The position numbers and the translations under genes are program-made. DNA of 64,000 nucleotides from Rhea pennata (Eukaryota; Chordata; Aves; Rheiformes; Rheidae), in the NCBI RefSeq assembly GCF_028389875.1, contig NC_084663.1, forward strand, positions 213,559,876 through 213,623,875, written 5' to 3'. The notes under the pieces are model-generated. The model did no database searches. It worked only from the letters and a program-made list of their open reading frames with translations, and had not been told where the DNA came from. Shown one piece after another: positions 1 through 12,933 of the stretch (its first letter is position 1; the number at the start of each line of letters is the position of its first letter).

Positions 1-2084
1 TCCTGTAGGTCATATTTTTTTTCAAAGGTGAGTGCCTGTGTTTTAGTTTTCTCAAATGGAGATGCATTGAAAGGTTGTGATTTTTAGAAAGTGTGCGGCA
101 CTATCCCCCTCTGTGAAAAGGAGCTTTTAAAAGCAGTGTCAAGCCAGGCATGCACAGTTAAAGGCACTAAAAATCATTGGGGTTTGAAAATCTTGGTCTA
201 GGAACAAAGTTCAATGTTTAAGTAGAGCTCCGGGACTGTATGTGTTTAGCTACCTTGGTATTACATTGCATTCCCCAGGTGGCTTTTAGTAGATACTGGG
301 ACAATAAAATCTTTCTAAACAAATTTAAAAATTTGCCTTTTCTGATATGTCCCCACATTCTAATTGTGGTTTGGAGAATAGAGGAACCCCACTGGATTCC
401 ATTTCTGCTATTAAATATTACATGTGCTATTTTTTCTACTTTACTCCATTTGACTTCCCCATCCCAAATTCATCCCAACATTCCTTTAATCTCATACAAA
501 ATTGCATTCTCTGATCAATTCTACTTCACATTTTCTGTTGTGACCATGACATATTTGCAAGATGATGAGCCACACAGCAAGTTCTTGGTGCAGATGTAGT
601 TTCCTCTGCAGAGGCTGTATTTATTATCTTATGGCCACTAGATGAGCTGCTAATAACAGCAGATACACCAACAAATCTCTTGGATATGGTTAGTGTTCCT
701 AGGAAGGGAAATGAAACAGCAGCTGAGTCTTGGACAAACGCTATCTTAAAAGAAAGTACATGGGACCACAAAGGGAAGTGGTATGAATGAAAGCTGCAAT
801 GCAACTTTGTTGCTCCAGACCTGTTGTGTCTCTCTCCACAGCAACAACGTTCACCTCTGCCGCAGAAAGTGTTATGTTAGACTCTTACCTTGTCTAGCTT
901 TCCACTTCGCTTTAAAAAATGTTGCAAACTTCCCAGAGGAAATAAACATTAAAATCTCCTCATTTTCAGCTTGCAGGGGACAGTGCATTTGAACGTGCTC
1001 TCATTCCCTCCTGGTTCCTGAAAATTCTTGTTAGATTTACTGTTTAAACAAACAAAATCACCCATTTTTTTCACCTAATCTCCTGTTTTTTTTCTGCTGT
1101 CCTAAAAAAGCTGTGTTTATGGATCAGAGTTGTAGAAAGGCAGTGAGTTCCTCTTCAGTTTTCTTGAAAAACCAACTGTAAAGATTTGTGCTTTCCCCCT
1201 GTAGCTTTGCTTTTGCAGGGAGGCTTGCCAGTTCTGCGAAAGGGGAACTGCCTTGCGTTCCTCTGGGGAAAGGTGCTCTTACAACAGCTAGAACCGATGA
1301 AAAAACTCCCAGGCTTTACATTGGGTTGTCCCCTAAGTGAATCCTCAGCTGTGACTACAGGAAACAGCTCTTAGTATGGTATTATGTATTAATCAGTAGT
1401 CTGCAATTCTAAATAGCATAAACCCCAAAGGATGCTTTACTCACTGAGTGTAGCAACCTGTGCAGTCAGAATTCACTTGGAACAGCTAGTTGTTTTTCTT
1501 GCTCTTTCTTGGGTTGATCAGGTTATTGTTTCTGCAGTAATTTCCTATTGTTCAAATTAAATACATGTCAGGAGTCATGAATGGCAAAGAAGTTGTCACG
1601 TTTCTACTGTTTCTTTCCTCAAAGATCAACAGTGTTATCAGATATGGCACACTATTGACCACTCTGGTCAGATAGGCAGTGAATTGCAGAGCTGTTTAGA
1701 GGAGAATATTTTAAATCCATGAGGATTTGTGTGGTATATCAGATAATATGGATCCATACGCTTTGCTCTTGAAGTCCGCTTCTTACCTACTCTTCACTGA
1801 CTTTCAACTTTTATATAAAATGTTGTTTTGCATCCTCATGTTACATTCCTTCCTTCTCTGCATAACTCCTAAATCTTGCAGTGTCTCTCCTGCTCTCTTA
1901 TGGTGCCACTCTCTCCTGTCTTTACAGACTTCAGCCTCTGCTCTGCCCATGCTCCAAGCAGACTAGAAACCAATAGGCTGCAGTTAACAGCAGGACTAGG
2001 GACACGGATAGACTCATTTTCTTTTTTATGCAAAAGACCATGTAGATGTTTTCATGGATACTTACATGACCCCCATTCCAGGGA

Positions 2085-2117
2085 GTCTTTGAACTATTTA
2101 TGTCTTTGAACTATTTA
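2085..2117. repeat. 16-bp direct duplication, period 17
   Basis: A 16-base unit (gtctttgaactattta) occurs at 2085-2100 and again at 2102-2117, separated by one base. The two copies are identical. It looks like a local slippage or repair duplication with no other associated feature. Confidence 0.9.
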
Positions 2118-3595
2118 TTTTCATAATGTCCCTAGAAGATAAGACCCAGCTATCAGATATCCAAAGTGATTAGGGCCTGCATCTTGTTACATGAAAAATT
2201 TGCAGGGATTGGGATACCAAAGTATCGTAAAGCCTTGACTGGTTCTGTAAGACCATGTCTCTGGCCCAGGAGATATAAGATGATGAGAGGCAGTAGAAAC
2301 AGGAGATAAATGAAACTTAAAAGCAAAAAGGTAGCAGTACAATGGTGAGGTTAGCCTGGGGTACCCACACTTCATGGTATTCATAAAAAGTAGGAATACA
2401 ACCCCTCCTAACATCAGTATTGTACTTGAGCTTTGTCAGCACTGGGCAAGGAAGGATTACTGGCAAAGCATGAATCTCAGAAGATCTCCGTGGGATTTTG
2501 GTTATTTAAGCATCTTCTCCCATAACAGCACCGTCTCCTCTTACGGTGATAACATTTTACGAGCAGTTTCACTTTATGTGTTCCTCTTCACACTGTTATT
2601 CATGTCCTACGACTGAGCAAGGCCGGGTGGTACCTTCATGTCTTTGCAGCTGGTCGTTCTCATTAAACAGCAAAGGACAATTTCACCTGAAGGAGACTTC
2701 CTCAGCAATGAGCTTCTGCTTGGTCTGCTCACAAACTGGCGAGCAGCGATGGGATCTCCTGAAGCTGACAGCACAGACTGAGTAGAGAAAGGGACCGAGA
2801 CGTAATGGGAGAAGGGGTGAGTTGGAGAGGCAGAGGAAAAGACTGCAAATTTCACACTTCACAAGTGAAGCTCTGGACCAACGTGGCAGAAGAAAGGGCG
2901 GTAACAGGTTAGAGACAGTAACGTGAGTGTAAAGGAAGCAGCTTAAGCCGGTAACATTCATTTCAAATATTGAGCATCCGTGACTGACTCAGAAACCTAC
3001 CTCCCATGTTTATCTAATTACAAAAATTAATAGTCATTTCTTCTTTCCCAGCAAATCAGCATTTCTCCTGAAGTATTGCGATACCTTCCCTGATCCAAGC
3101 GTAGCCCCACTAGGATTTTCATTTACAGGCTGGTAATATCTTATTACATTTAAGGATTGTGCTAGCTCAGATAAAAATGTGTTTTGCATTTCTCGTTTGT
3201 CCCAGAGCTGCTGCACAGTAGATATTTGAATGTGCTAAAGGCATAGAGAATAGCAACTATTCAGCTTTTAATTACTTTAAGCGTATTTGAATAGATCATA
3301 GTCATTACAGAGTAACTGCTTCTCCAGAGTAGGCAGAGTTTGGGAACGGAGCTATAAAGTAATTGGTACTTTTGTTTCAAAAGTAATCTTGAATAATCAA
3401 AAAATAATGTCTTCTAAATAAACAATAACAATCTGGTCAAGTTGATTTGAAGCACTATTTTATAATTTTTTTATTCTTTCAAGATTAAATCGAAGACATA
3501 ATAAGACAAACGTGGGTGGTTGGAAATCATCAAAATAAAATAGTTTGGCTTAAAACTGCTGAGTTTCTTTTATACACAAACTATTCAGGGAAACA

Positions 3596-3625
3596 GAGCA
3601 ATTCACACATGAGCAATTCACACAT
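3596..3625. repeat. Perfect 15-bp tandem duplication
   Basis: The unit gagcaattcacacat is present twice head to tail, at 3596-3610 and 3611-3625, without mismatch. This suggests a recent local duplication. Confidence 0.93.
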
Positions 3626-3878
3626 AAGCTTGATGTTTCCAAGTTGATGGAAGAGTTTTGACCAAAAAAATGTGGGTGAACACTATGCAAAAATCATATG
3701 GCTGTACTATCCAAATCCTCCTCATTTTCATAATATATGAAGACAAATACAGTCTTCCTTTTGCTTTGTTTCGCTTTTCCTCTCATTACAGTGTCCTTCT
3801 CATTAGACTTCTCATGTTCATCTCATTAGACTGAGAAAGCCAGAGTTGTGCTTTCAGCAAATCTTTTGTCTATGGCTG

Positions 3879-3886
3879 TTTTTTTC

Positions 3887-3917
<31 letters not shown>

Positions 3918-3921
3918 TTTT
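3879..3921. repeat. Polypyrimidine / poly-T tract
   Basis: A T-rich tract interrupted by single C residues runs into 21 consecutive T residues at 3901-3921. I checked whether it could be the poly-A tail of a minus-strand retropseudogene. The sequence to its right has no AATAAA in the right place and no recognisable gene, so it is called low complexity only. Confidence 0.9.
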
Positions 3922-6750
3922 GGCTCAGATTACTTATAAATAAATAACAAGTGTTGCTGTAGCAGAGCGAGGGGAAGGACATTTTTGGTGCTTGGACAAG
4001 GCAGCATTCATTTTCAACGTGGAAGAAAACTGTTGTATAACAAAGCAGTCATCTTAGACCTCACATTCTTATGTTTTCTGCCTGTATTAAGAAAGCAAAG
4101 AACATGGAGTAAAACTGTATAATGGGAAAAAAATGGCAGCAACAATTTCTCATTAATAAAGCAATAGGTAAATTAGCTTGACTTCCAGCACAGCTGAAAT
4201 CCAAGGTAAAAATGAGGTGATTCTGTGTGAAAGAATTTCCTCAAGTTCTTGAAATTAGTGTCTTTCAAAACAGGCTTTCTAGATGTAGTTAGACCTCGAG
4301 AGCCGCCCTGTAAAGTTATCCCACGTTATGGTTTTGTAAAAGGGGATGCAGCTCGGCAGAACTAAGGGAGAAATTGCAGCTTTTTCTGTGCTCTCAGCAC
4401 TTCACTGTGCTTGTGTCTAGTATGTAAAAATGTTCATTGTGTGATGTTATTTCATTGCCATTTATTTACATGTGATTGAGCTCTGATATTTGGCTAACTG
4501 TTTTGAAGCATGTGAACTCAGATGCCAGTGTAGGGAATTATTAAAATGAAAGCCTCACTGTGTTACAAAGGACATTTTAGTGATCAAGAACAGTTGGTGC
4601 TACCAATGTTTGAAAAAGACACCTCTTATTTTGCAGCAACCCCTGAAGTACTCCAGGTGCTGTACAACTGTGGTAATGGGAAAAGAGCCAAATGCCAATG
4701 TCAGAGAGAGCAGTGCTATGCTAGACAGGCGCCTTTGTAGCTCTTTCTTGGGTTTATTTGCTTTTACTTTTAGCAATAAACTGTCCCTCTGTCCCATTGT
4801 GGATTAAAAATTATGGGTGAACGCCTTTGTTCTTTGCAGAGCATCATCCTCTCACTGTCATCACACAGAATTGGGCAAGAACTGGGAGCAGAGATGGCAT
4901 CTGCTGATGTGATGTAGATTGCTCCCCAGACTGCTGCTAGTAACATGCAGAGCTTGGGTCCCATTCTCTGTGCAAGCACAGATCGGGCAAAATCTACAAA
5001 TCTGTTGCCCATATCCTCCATCCTTATTCAGCCTGGGGATGTCAAAGGAGGAGAGGCTTGCCAAGAGGACACCAGCTCCCTTGCACTGCCATGGAGACCT
5101 CTTCCATCCCCCTTGACTCTCTATCCCTATTGCAAGGTCCTTCAGGTCTCACAGACAGGTGCAATGTTTCTCCAGCCACGTATCCAGCCACCTAACATGA
5201 CATTATGTGATGGCTCTCTGGCATGTTGAGTCCTGTGCAAAGCGTGAGCAACCGCTGCTAAGCTGCCACTGAAGGGTATGTCTTCAGGCAGTGTGTTCCC
5301 ACAGCCATGCAGGATGCCACCACCTACCTGCCCACATGAGCAGCCGTGAGCTGTGCCACTGTCATAGGAGGTGGTGCCCCACACCAGGAGGACGTAGAAG
5401 GGAATCTTTTCTGCAGTTTGTACTATTTCTCCTAGCTTTTCCCCCATTGCTTTCACCATAGCAGTTAGTTGGTTAAATGCAGAATTTTGTTGCAGTAGGG
5501 GACTTCAGCAGAGCCTTCTCCTGCTTTTTTTGTCTCTTAAAACCTCAAGATCCTAGTTTACATATGGCTTTCTCCATAATGCACTCCAGCAGAGATCCTT
5601 TGATTCTGCCTACTGGAAGGATGACCCACAGGCCTTAAAATCTGCTTATTCAGGAGGATGTCTCTTTTTTTGCACAAAACCCTTCACCTCTAAGTCTTTT
5701 TTATTTTTTCAGAAGAGTGATTAGTCAAGTGAATTTTCACAACAGGTTTTTTCTGGCTGCCGTCCCTCTTTCATGTCTTGTAGCGATACTGTTGTGGCAT
5801 AACTGATCCTGTTTTTCCTTCAGCAGGACAGTTGTGACAGATTGGAGTGCCTAACTGATGCAAACAGACAACCTAGAAAGCAAGTAAAATGCAAGAACAG
5901 CAGAAGTACCACTCCAAAAGCTAAAATAGTTTCCTTGTGCAGATTTCTCCAAATCACAGCAAAGAAGGGGCACGGCTCACTGAGAAAATGTGTGCCCTGT
6001 AAAATAAAAGGATTAGGAAACTACTTTATAGCTTGTGAGATTTATGGATTCAGAACAAATGTCTGTAGTTCACTTGGCCTGCAGCTCTTAAAGAGGCCAA
6101 AACAAACTGTGTTAAAGCTTTAGTTCAAAAGGAAGGCTCACATCCCACCCTTACGAGGGGTCTCTCTGCAAATAACACGAATGGTGGAAAGAGACTTCTG
6201 TGTCCTGCAGCGCCCGTAGGCTACCACCTCATGTTGCTTGAATGTAGTAATACTGAAAGGTAAATTTGTTCCAAATGTCCCAACACGGTGGAAATGTCAA
6301 CCTGGAAAGCCAGCCATAAAGCAGAACTTAAAAAGAAAACAATATTAGGGGAAAGAGAACAGAGAAAATGTGTGCTATCGCGTCGCCTCTCTTTCAGAGA
6401 GACACAAGCACAAGCCATGGCATCGCCTGGCTCTGATGAAGAGGAGGACTGAAGCTGTTCTGAGGCTAGCAGAGCCAAAAAAGCTCCATTCCCCCTTCAC
6501 TTGTGTCTTCCAGAGCAGTGTGCCTCTGCAGCAGTGTGGATTCTCCGATGTCTAATAAAGGGTGAGCCCACATCCAGCTATTTACTGCTGTGAAGGGAAC
6601 TTCAGGGTCTCTCTCCTCTCTCTGACTGCTTGTAGCTCTGTAGGACCTGACTTCTTTCACTATAGTCATATGAAATGGGCCAGTTGGTTCAAATATATTA
6701 GTGGAAGACCTGATAAGCTCACACACATACCCCAGCATGATTACAAGGAG

Positions 6751-6774
6751 TTTGTTGTTGTTGTTGTTGTTTTG
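6751..6774. repeat. (GTT)n microsatellite
   Basis: About seven near-perfect GTT units in a T/G-only tract. This is a simple trinucleotide repeat. Confidence 0.92.
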
Positions 6775-7985
6775 TCTTTATTTTAGAAATTGAACTAAAA
6801 GTGTCTTGGCAAAGAAAACCGTGTGTAAGAGCATCCAGAACTGTTAACACCATTTCTGTTGGGCAGCTTAGTATTTTGGTAGTGAAACTGGGTGGTTAAC
6901 TTTTGTTTGAAAATCCAGATACATTAGGATTCTTTTCCCTTTTTAATGTGGATAATTCACAACATTTATAATAAATAGCATTGGAGAGCAAACTAAAGAC
7001 TAGATGAGTAAACTACCCAATATTATTCCCAATAAGCAACTCAAACTGAATCGGTGCAGTTATTCCAAATGATTCAGCCTTACAGCCCGGTCGCATGAGG
7101 ACTCTCTTTAGTGTGATCTGGCATAGGGGTGTTTGTCCCTGTCGGATCTCTTCAGCTTCATTCTTGACACTGGGAGCCCAAAAGGACTCCCAGACTGCTG
7201 ACAACATTTATCAAGCCCAGCTGCCAAGGAAGGATGCTGATTGTAGGCAGCCCATAGTATGTCATGGAGAAAACATTTCCTTCTTCTATGCTTTCCAAGT
7301 CACTTGAGGTCTTTCTCTGCAAACACAGACAACACTAAATTCCTCCTTGGCAGCCTTCAGCATGGCCCTGCGGAGTCGTCTGCCTACCACAGAGAGCCAC
7401 CTGCGTTTAAATGTATTCACCTTCTTTTCATTAATCTAAATGTGCTCAGAAGCAGCAGGGATGTGCTAAGCAAGCCAGCAAGGGCAAACATGTTCAGGTT
7501 TTCTGAGACTGATGATCATGGATCCGTCAGACTTAGGCTGGTTAATTTGCAGCCCCTGCCTAAAGGCTCTCTATCAGTATGTTAATGACCAGTGCCTTTG
7601 AAATTGGGTGCTGTTAAAATGCCTTCCCATGTATACTTCCCAATTTCTGAGTATTCCAACCTTTCCGAGAAACCGTGGCACTGGGAGAACATCAGAAGAT
7701 CTTGAAGGTTTTAATGACCGGGTTTACTGAATTAGAAATTAGATTAAAATTCTTGATTACTCACCTTGTGGTGCCTGATTGGATGCTTCTGTGCTCCTAT
7801 GTAAATCCTTAGACCAATGGCTTGATTTTAAAGGTAGAGAGATTTTCTGCCAACTCTCTCCAGATTGTTTGCCTGTCTTTAGGGATCATTTTTTAAAGCT
7901 AGTCCTAGATTAATGCAGTACAAAAGGCATTGAATTTCTCTAAAGTAGTATCTGCACATTAATTCTGCAGCTTAGCTTGAGTCAT

Positions 7986-8118
7986 CATAGAATCATACGG
8001 TTGGAAGGGACCTCTGGAGATCATCTAGTCCAACTGTCAGCATAACCCCGTACAGGGATTGAACCCACAACCTCAGCATTAGCAGCACCATGCTCTAACC
8101 AACTGAGCTAAACCTGCC
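7986..8118 (-). mobile_element. tRNA-Ile-headed SINE with CR1 tail
   Basis: Read on the minus strand, 8118 to about 8044 is a tRNA-like head: D-arm with A-box TAGCTCAGTTGG, T-arm with B-box GGTTCAATCCC, and an acceptor region ending GTACGGGG. It matches tRNA-Ile(AAT) closely except in the anticodon arm, which is degenerate, and at one extra T after the acceptor stem. From about 8043 to 7986 it continues into a CR1 3' tail (GTTGGACTAGATGATCTCC, then CCCTTCCAACC, ending TTCTATGATG). The whole unit is about 133 bp, with Pol III promoter boxes in the head and a LINE tail that CR1 reverse transcriptase could recognise. That is the classic layout of a tRNA-derived SINE. From memory, the zebra finch family TguSINE1 has this design; whether this copy belongs to it is not proven. 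I see no clean target-site duplication, which fits an old or CR1-type insertion. Confidence 0.85.
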
Positions 8119-11100
8119 TCCCAAAGCTGGGCATTAAGTATTGTGATCTGCTTCTTTATTTGTATTTTTGGCAAGAACCCTACCCAAATGTGACGTAGCA
8201 AAATAAGCCTTGGCTTTACTGGCCTAACAGACTAAAACCATGAAGAAATATAGCAAGCAGCTGGAAGCGGCCTAGGTGTTATGACTGGCCTAATGAGATG
8301 TAAGTGCAGTATCAGAGTGGGAAAGTTTGTGCTAGCAGGTATCCTGCTCTTGTGAAGATGAGTTTGCAAAGATACAGGGTAGGACCATGCTCCAGACAGG
8401 ACCTTCATGCTGTGACTCTCCCATGCAGATACTCTGGCTTCTTCACTGACTTTTCAGATTATTTAAACAGTGAAAAGCAATCATCTGGGATCCGGAATTG
8501 ATGCCAAGGAGCTTTGCAAAAATCTGTGGGGCTCCCACTCTCTGGCCAAGCATTTCCTTACACATCATGGGCTGATGCAGCAAGAACATGTGCAATAACG
8601 GATGAGGGAAGAGAAGGAAGAGGTTTCTGGGAGCAGCAGCCAGGTCTGTCCTAAGGAAACGTTTAGAGCTTGGCCTGTTGTGGAATTGGGCTCTTTAGGC
8701 TTCCACAAAAATGAAATATCAAGTGACAAGAGTCACATTTATTGGTTCCTACATTACCATACCAATACAGAGAGAAGGAATTCTTCCCACTAGGTGAGCT
8801 AAATAGTCACTATACCTTCCCCGCTCCCCAAACAGAAGACCTCGGACAACCCCTCCATCTTTTTGTAGGGGGAAGATGTTGACAAACTTGGTTGTCCCAA
8901 GAAGTTTGCAAGTGAAGACAGGAAGCATCACAGAAATTTCTATTCTGTATAAAACTATAACTCAGTATCTTGCTGCAAATGCTAGCCAGAACCAGCACCA
9001 CAGGGGAAACTGCAAAAATCTCTCTAGGATATGTTATGAGGTGAGGTACCTCAGGGAAAAGCTTCCTTCTGGCCCCTTTTCTCTCCTTAGTAGCTAGAAG
9101 TTGGGCCACACACTAAGTTATAGGAATTTATAGCTGTTCTTAAGCTTAATAATATCGATTACAGCTCTGGATAATGTGTTTTTTCCCTATACAGCTAATC
9201 TTTCCTTTGAAAGATATTGGCCCCGAGGCAACACTATTCTAATAAACTAATCAGGATTAGGGCTTGGGTCCATGCACTGTCCTGAAATAGTCCAAGCTGT
9301 GTAATTGTACATGTTCTCTTGTGTGGTTTTGGTGCTCTTCTCAAGCAGTTTCCAGGCAAAGCTCGGGGAGAATGAGTTGTTCTCAGCAGACAACACAGCT
9401 GAGGCCATTACGTTTTGGTATGGAAGAGAATTTGGTTCTGTGGATGTGGGCTATGCTATGCTAGTTGCCTTCTGGACCAGAAAACAGTCTCTGAATTATC
9501 TTATTTACTAATAGAGATGTAGCCAGTAATATTGTGTGGTTCTGAACTCCAGAGATGCTGGTTGTCCTCCTGTTCTTGGATTATTGCCCACCTATGGAGA
9601 AAGATTCCTGGCGTTAGGAGGCTTGGAGACAACGACTCAATGGGGAAGGCAGCAAAATTCAGGCTGGGAAAAGGATATTTTCAACAGTGTGCTTAATTAG
9701 CACATCTCTAGAAAGCAGGGTGGATTCTTCATCACAGGAAGGATTCAGAGATAAGTCGCGTCTTTTGGTGATGGTGATGCTCCAGCCCCTGCAGCAGGAG
9801 CTCTGCCTTGTGGGGGACAAGGGCTCTAGATTGAGTGAGGAGACAGTGCTGTTCATTGCTCCGTGTGCAGGGATCCCCATGACCTGTATTTCTCCAGAGG
9901 TCTGGGGTGGTGATAACAACAGGAGTGAACATCCCCAGGTTGATTTTGGGAGATGCCCCCTTGTCCCTGTGAGATGGGTCCTCTCCTCTCACTGGTATAG
10001 CTATTGCTTGGGGACTTTTCTTGTGTCTCTTCAGCTCTGCTTGGATGTGGAAAAGATTTTCTCTACTAGTTGGGACAAGGTAAAAGGAGAAGAGGGGATC
10101 AGGATATTCAACAGGCTACCTACGGGCACAGCTTAAATATTTTGGATGATTTAAAATGGGTTTTCATTGCTTGCTTAGTGGATTTGTATGTGGGCACTAC
10201 TGGTAAAAGCAGTGCTTTTCTTTACATGTGTCAGAAAAAAAAATCACTATCAAAGTTGAAAGGGTAGCTTTAAAGCCCTCCGAGCTCATTTTTCCTCCGT
10301 TTTCCATTGAATCCTCTAAGCCTTTTGATGTTTTACAACTGGCATGGAATCAAATCAAATATTTGGTCATACCTGCTTTGGAGATCCCAAACTCTCTTTG
10401 GCTCAGCTCTCAGGTGAGTAGAAGTTTCAGTGCTTCACTTTGTGCTGCTTAATTGACTTAAGAGCCTGAATTTGGTTTTCAAAACTGATTTACTTATGTA
10501 AGACCCTGCAGCCTACTGGCTTTCAATAAGCTAAAATATTTAACTCTGCAAGTGGACCAACGTAGGACTTCACACAGTGAAAGGTACCATGGCCTGGATA
10601 ATGAACAGTAATTTGTTAAGCCAACTATTAGGCTGATTCCCTTAGATCTTGACTGCTTATGATCACATCCTCACACTCCAATATTCCTCAGTACTTTAGC
10701 CATTCCAGTACTGAACACTACTAAACACCCATCAAATCGGGCCATGGTCTTCTCATGCCTGAGCAACTGTCTTACTGTCGCAGCAGTGATCTCTCATCAT
10801 TGGCCAAATGTCTTTTATGAGATACATGTAAAACTTGCAAAGTCATTATAAAAATGAAGATGTCTACCTAGAGAGCTTTGGGTTCACATCTTTCATGTTT
10901 CATTTGCAGCATTGTATTTCACACTATTGCCTGTGACTGTAGAATAAATCCAGAGTAAGCAGTACTGGCTTTAATGAATATACGCCAGATTTTCACTGCA
11001 GGTAAATTGGCAGTATTGCCTGCTTCACTAAAAAAATGAATTTTGCCAATGCTTTGTTACATTTTTTTTAACAGCTGCCAAAGCTGAATAGAGACTGGTT

Positions 11101-12031
11101 TGTGTCTAGCGAAGAACAAACTTGGAATAAATGAAACAGCTGCACAAAGATGTTCAACATAATAGGTAATGCAAATCTTTAAACAAAACCAGTGCCATCA
11201 AAGTCAAAATCTGAAAAGTTCTTAACAAAAAACATATTTGTAAAAAACAGATGGAAAAAAAATTGTTCTGAGCTATATAACAAGATCACATCAATCAGCC
11301 CAGCAGCAATGACACACACCAAAAGCCATAACCAGAACCAGATACAATACCAAGAGTGCCAAACTCCTCTGAAAGCAAAAGACGTTCAGCGTGAACAACA
11401 TCCTGGGAGACTGAGGACAGACAGGAGACATAGTACTTGTAGAAGTGTTTTATCTCCATAAAGTTGGGGATTTGGAGAATTAGGAATGGATAAATCCAAT
11501 ACGTTTTTCAACAAATCAGTTAAAAATACAGCCTTGAGTTCTCAGTCAGTCCTTTTTGTGTATACTGAAAAGACAGTGGTAACAGAGCTGTCTGTAAGAT
11601 GAACAAAACGCCATGATATATTCCCCAGTATATTTTTACGTCATCTTTGCCACTAGATGTCTCTGCTGACTTCACAGTGCTCTTCATGAGCTGCTTTTTC
11701 TGGTAAACAAGAGACATCAAGGTAGAAATCAAGATATGACAAAATCTGCTTGTGACTATAATTTCTAGGGTTTTGTTTCTCTGTAACAGTTTCTTCTGTT
11801 TGAGACAGAGCTATGAGTTCTTGAGAACTTTCTTAGATAGCTCCTCTTCTTCAAGGGTCAGAATAAGAGTGAGAAAACCTTGCTGTCATCCATCCATCGT
11901 TGTTCCTATTTCATAGCCTTCGTTGCTCATTCCAACATTCCAGTTCCTATCCCCTCCTAACTCCCTGATGGTCTTTCTGCTGCTTTCCAGGGGATCCTTC
12001 TCCTTAGACTTAATGTGCACCTCCAAGTGTG
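8119..12031. other. Non-coding stretch, no supported gene
   Basis: No coding gene is supported. The longest frame here (9687-10136, + strand, 149 codons) has no domain I can recognise and an unremarkable composition. One ancient repeat-like fragment near 10.94-11.01 kb is listed separately. Confidence 0.65.
10940..11012. repeat. Possible ancient amniote palindromic repeat fragment
   Basis: The block contains 'aatccagagtaa', then a middle section around 'ctttaatga', then 'tacgccagattttcactg'. The two ends are roughly complementary in sense. The pattern resembles a repeat I recall from turtles, crocodilians and birds of the form 'tctggagtaac...gttactccagatttacac'. It is degraded and I cannot align it formally. 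It could be coincidence. Confidence 0.35.
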
Positions 12032-12076
12032 TAGAATCACAGAATCAGTAAGGTTGGAAGGGACCTCTGGAGATAA

Positions 12077-12380
12077 GATCCCCCCTCAGTCTTCTCTTCC
12101 CCACGCTGAACAGGCCCAGCTCTCGCAGTCGTTCCTCAGAGGGCAGGTGCTCCAGCCCTCTGATCATCTTTGTAGCCCATGTGCTGGACTCTCTCCAGCA
12201 GCTCCAATTCTCTCTTGTGCTGGGGAGCCCAGAACTGGACACAGGACTCAAGTACAGGGGCAGGATCACCTCCCTCCACCTGCTGGTAACACTCTCCCTA
12301 ATGCACCCCAGGAGACCATTGGCCTTCTTGGCCACAAGGGCACACTGCTGCATCATGGTCAACTTGTCATCCACCAGCAC
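12077..12380 (-). pseudogene. CR1 ORF2 remnant: C-terminal region
   Basis: About 100 codons of the post-RT region are readable: [25 protein letters not shown], then after a short disrupted stretch [34 protein letters not shown]. The same region is uninterrupted in the copy at 60.9-61.4 kb, which allows comparison. The reading frame then runs through the internal deletion point at 12074/12075 into 3' tail sequence that is not normally coding. Confidence 0.88.
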
Positions 12381-12907
12381 TCCCAGGTCTTTCTCTCAGA
12401 GCTGCTCTCCACAAGGTCAGCCCCCAGCTTGGACTGGTGCCCAGGGCTATTTCTCCCTAGGTGCAGGACCCTGCACTTGCCCTTGTTGATCCTGATGAAG
12501 TTCCTCTCCACCCAGCTCTCCAGCCTGTCCAGGTCCCTCTCTGAATGGCAGCACAGGAGTGGTGTATCAGCCACTCCTCCCAGCTTGGCATCATCCGCGA
12601 ACTTGCTGAGGAGGCACTCTGTCCCCTCACCCAGGTCATTGATGAAGAAGTTGAACAGGATGGGACCCAGGACTGAGCCCTGGGGGACGCCACTAGCCAC
12701 AGGCCTCCAGCTGGACTCCACGCTACTGATGACAACCCTCTGAGCTCTGCTTTTCAGCCAGTTCTCAATCCACCTCACTGTCCACTCGTCTAACCCACAT
12801 TTGCTGAGCTTGCCTAGGAGGATCTTATGGGAGACAGTGTCAGAAGCCTTGCTGAAGTCAAGGTACACAATGTCCACTGCTCTGCTCTCACCTACCCAGC
12901 CAGTCAT
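12359..12907 (-). pseudogene. CR1 ORF2 remnant: reverse transcriptase palm with FADD motif
   Basis: This 182-codon open segment continues the reverse transcriptase in the next frame. Visible motifs in order are VDIVYLDFSKASDTVSH (catalytic aspartate of motif A), GVPQGSVLGPILFNFFINDL (motif B), FADDAKLGG (the F/YxDD catalytic pair, intact) and a RLESWVERN / INKGKCRVLHLGR block of the thumb region. Catalytic residues are preserved, so the damage is mainly frameshifts and 5' truncation. About 27 codons at its end run out of frame relative to the following C-terminal piece, and a second break lies near 12380. Confidence 0.93.
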
Positions 12908-12933
12908 TCCATCATGGAAGGCTATCAGGTTGG

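Larger units (their letters stand above)
1..7985. other. Non-coding stretch, no supported gene
   Basis: Unique-looking, AT-leaning DNA. Every open frame is under about 110 codons and overlaps others on both strands. None shows a recognisable domain or a convincing pair of splice sites. Only short tandem duplications and low-complexity runs, listed separately, stand out. It could be intergenic or intronic; nothing seen decides which. Confidence 0.7.

Noticed and set aside
3901..3921. T21 run as the tail of a minus-strand processed pseudogene
   Set aside because: No polyadenylation signal in position and no gene-like sequence adjacent.
9687..10136. 149-codon plus-strand open frame
   Set aside because: No recognisable domain, no splice context, and overlapping frames on the other strand; consistent with chance.
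12015..12743. 242-codon plus-strand open frame
   Set aside because: It is the antisense shadow of the minus-strand CR1 ORF2 remnant; the minus-strand frames carry the RT motifs.
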